From positions 78,895-142,894 of the forward strand of contig NZ_JOAG01000032.1 of NCBI RefSeq assembly GCF_000725485.1: DNA of 64,000 nt, given 5' to 3'. Of this stretch, positions 63,208 through 64,000 are shown in pieces; position 1 is the stretch's first letter, and the number at the start of each line of letters is the position of its first letter. The notes under the pieces were generated by a model. The model did no database searches and was not told the origin of the DNA. It saw only the letters and a program-made list of their open reading frames with translations. A program made the position numbers and the translations under genes. The stretch comes from Nonomuraea candida (lineage in GTDB: Bacteria > Actinomycetota > Actinomycetes > Streptosporangiales > Streptosporangiaceae).

Positions 63208-63897
63208 CTTGGCCCCCCGAGATCATGAACTCCTGTGAGTCGACGATCACTTATGGCGGATCATGCCCAGATCGTCGGGCCGATCCCGGCTTGGGCGGCA
63301 TCTGTACGGTCAAGATGCGTCCCCCAGGCACCTGGCCTGCGGGGGGTCAGAGCTGCCGGGCAGGTGCGGGCGGTCAGGGGCCGATGTGGATGTAGGGGGC
63401 CCACAGGCCGGGGAGGGCGGCGTTGTCGTCGGCGCGGAGCCTGCGGACTGCCTGGTGGAGGAGTTCGGCCATGGTGGGTGTCCCCGAGCCCGTGGTGGAC
63501 GGCTCTGACGGCTCCGGAGTCATGGTGGGTGTTCCTGCCGCGGGCGTCCCCGACGTCATGGTGGGTGTTCCTGTGGCGGGCGTCCCCAACGTCGTGGTGG
63601 GCGGCCCCGGGGGCGGCGGGGGCGGCCGGGGCCCGGCTGCGGCGCCTCTTCCGGCGCCGGAGCTGCTCAGGCCGACCCTGCCGGGGAACGTCCTCGCCGC
63701 CGTCGAGTCGCGGGCCGGCGAGCCGTACGGGCTGGACGCCGTGGTGGCCTGGCCGAGGCTCTACCCGCTGCTGGGCGAGGGCGTCAAGGCCGTCGTGGAC
63801 GACCGGCGGGCAGGGCGTGGCGATGACGCCGGAGCCCTACCGCCATCCGCAGGAGCCCGCCGCCGAGAGCCGGGAGTAGCGGCGGGTTGTCCTGGTT
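63208..63897. other. Region without a confidently supported gene
   Basis: Open frames exist on both strands. It contains two copies of a 36-bp unit starting CATGGTGGGTGTTCCTG (63521 and 63557) and a diverged third. A short minus-strand ORF (63374-63589) and a plus-strand frame containing LRPTLPGNVLAAVESRAGEP (about 63660-63810) are candidates I cannot assign. Confidence 0.4.
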
Positions 63898-63908
63898 TCA
63901 CGTGAAGC
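63895..63908. promoter_or_regulatory. parS-like palindrome
   Basis: GTTTCACGTGAAGC differs at one position from the ParB-binding consensus GTTTCACGTGAAAC. It overlaps the stop codon of the P-type ATPase gene. Chance occurrence is possible. Confidence 0.35.
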
Positions 63909-64000
63909 GGCGGAGTCGCAGGCTGTTGGTGACCACGAAGACGCTGGAGAACGCCATCGCCGCGCCCGCGATCATCGGGTTGAGCAGCCCGGCCGCGGCC
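63898..64000 (-). CDS. Heavy-metal-translocating P-type ATPase, C-terminus (partial)
   Basis: The last 33 residues, [20 protein letters not shown] then TNSLRLRRF, are the terminal helix pair of CopA-type copper/silver P1B-ATPases ([21 protein letters not shown]). The rest lies beyond the right edge. Confidence 0.9.
   Translation of the reverse strand, partial: AAAGLLNPMIAGAAMAFSSVFVVTNSLRLRRFT

Noticed and set aside
62378..63238. Plus-strand ORF opposite the HIT and membrane-protein genes
   Set aside because: Antisense to the HIT gene, and the remainder is Val/Gly/Arg low complexity without a domain.

Overview
The window is high-GC actinomycete chromosome. BldG, WblA, the Tad pilus locus, MarP and Crp, together with codon usage and gene order, point to Streptosporangiales (a Nonomuraea-like genome is my inference). 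From about 8.3 to 59.3 kb the backbone follows a gene order known from Streptomyces and Mycobacterium tuberculosis (roughly Rv3649 to Rv3683): bldG and its partner, a DUF1998 helicase, the Tad locus (tadE-like genes, Flp-like peptide, tadC, tadB, tadA, ssd), a Fic-like protein, acs, a holin-X-like membrane protein, an epoxide-hydrolase-like enzyme, marP, a NUDIX CoA pyrophosphatase, nth, crp, an MBL hydrolase, a second NUDIX protein, RidA, two ArsA-like ATPases, wblA (whiB4-like), a bifunctional penicillin-binding protein and a metallophosphoesterase.

Left part (1 to 9.1 kb): the start of a GAF sensor kinase, a short-chain dehydrogenase coupled to a QueA-family enzyme, serB, a SixA-type phosphatase, a membrane pyrophosphatase, a decayed DUF2975-like gene, and the bldG anti-sigma antagonist with its HATPase partner.

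The main finding is a 13-kb integrative element (about 21,115 to 34,165). A large serine integrase has inserted it exactly into the Walker A (P-loop) codons of tadA, the ATPase that powers Tad pilus assembly. The two tadA halves lie outside the element ends, and joining them at the shared Gly-Lys-Thr codons restores a normal P-loop, so excision should repair the gene. The element has a large serine recombinase, an excisionase-like HTH protein, a PrimPol, a P4-type primase/helicase and a small resolvase with a palindromic site. I see no transfer, capsid or partition genes, so it resembles a satellite or mobilisable replicon. Its cargo includes an XRE/TPR regulator, a SLOG protein, several small proteins, a radical SAM/SPASM enzyme, an overlapping 43-residue peptide gene with a Cys- and Asp-rich C-terminus (a candidate RiPP precursor) and an aminoglycoside-phosphotransferase-like kinase.

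A second, decayed accessory patch lies just after tRNA-Pro(CGG) at 59.4 to 61.6 kb. It has a truncated paralogue of an element cargo gene, the first codons of an XRE regulator, the C-terminal remnant of a lasso-peptide B2 (transglutaminase-like) protein and an intact PIMT-type methyltransferase. It looks like the scar of a lasso-peptide or related RiPP cluster. The right end holds a HIT hydrolase, a membrane-anchored basic protein and the end of a heavy-metal P-type ATPase.

A further oddity is the number of short G+C-rich tandem repeats (14 to 48 bp units) in spacers, across stop codons and inside coding sequences (queA-like, helicase, FN3 protein). Many spacers in the Tad region are long and gene-free.
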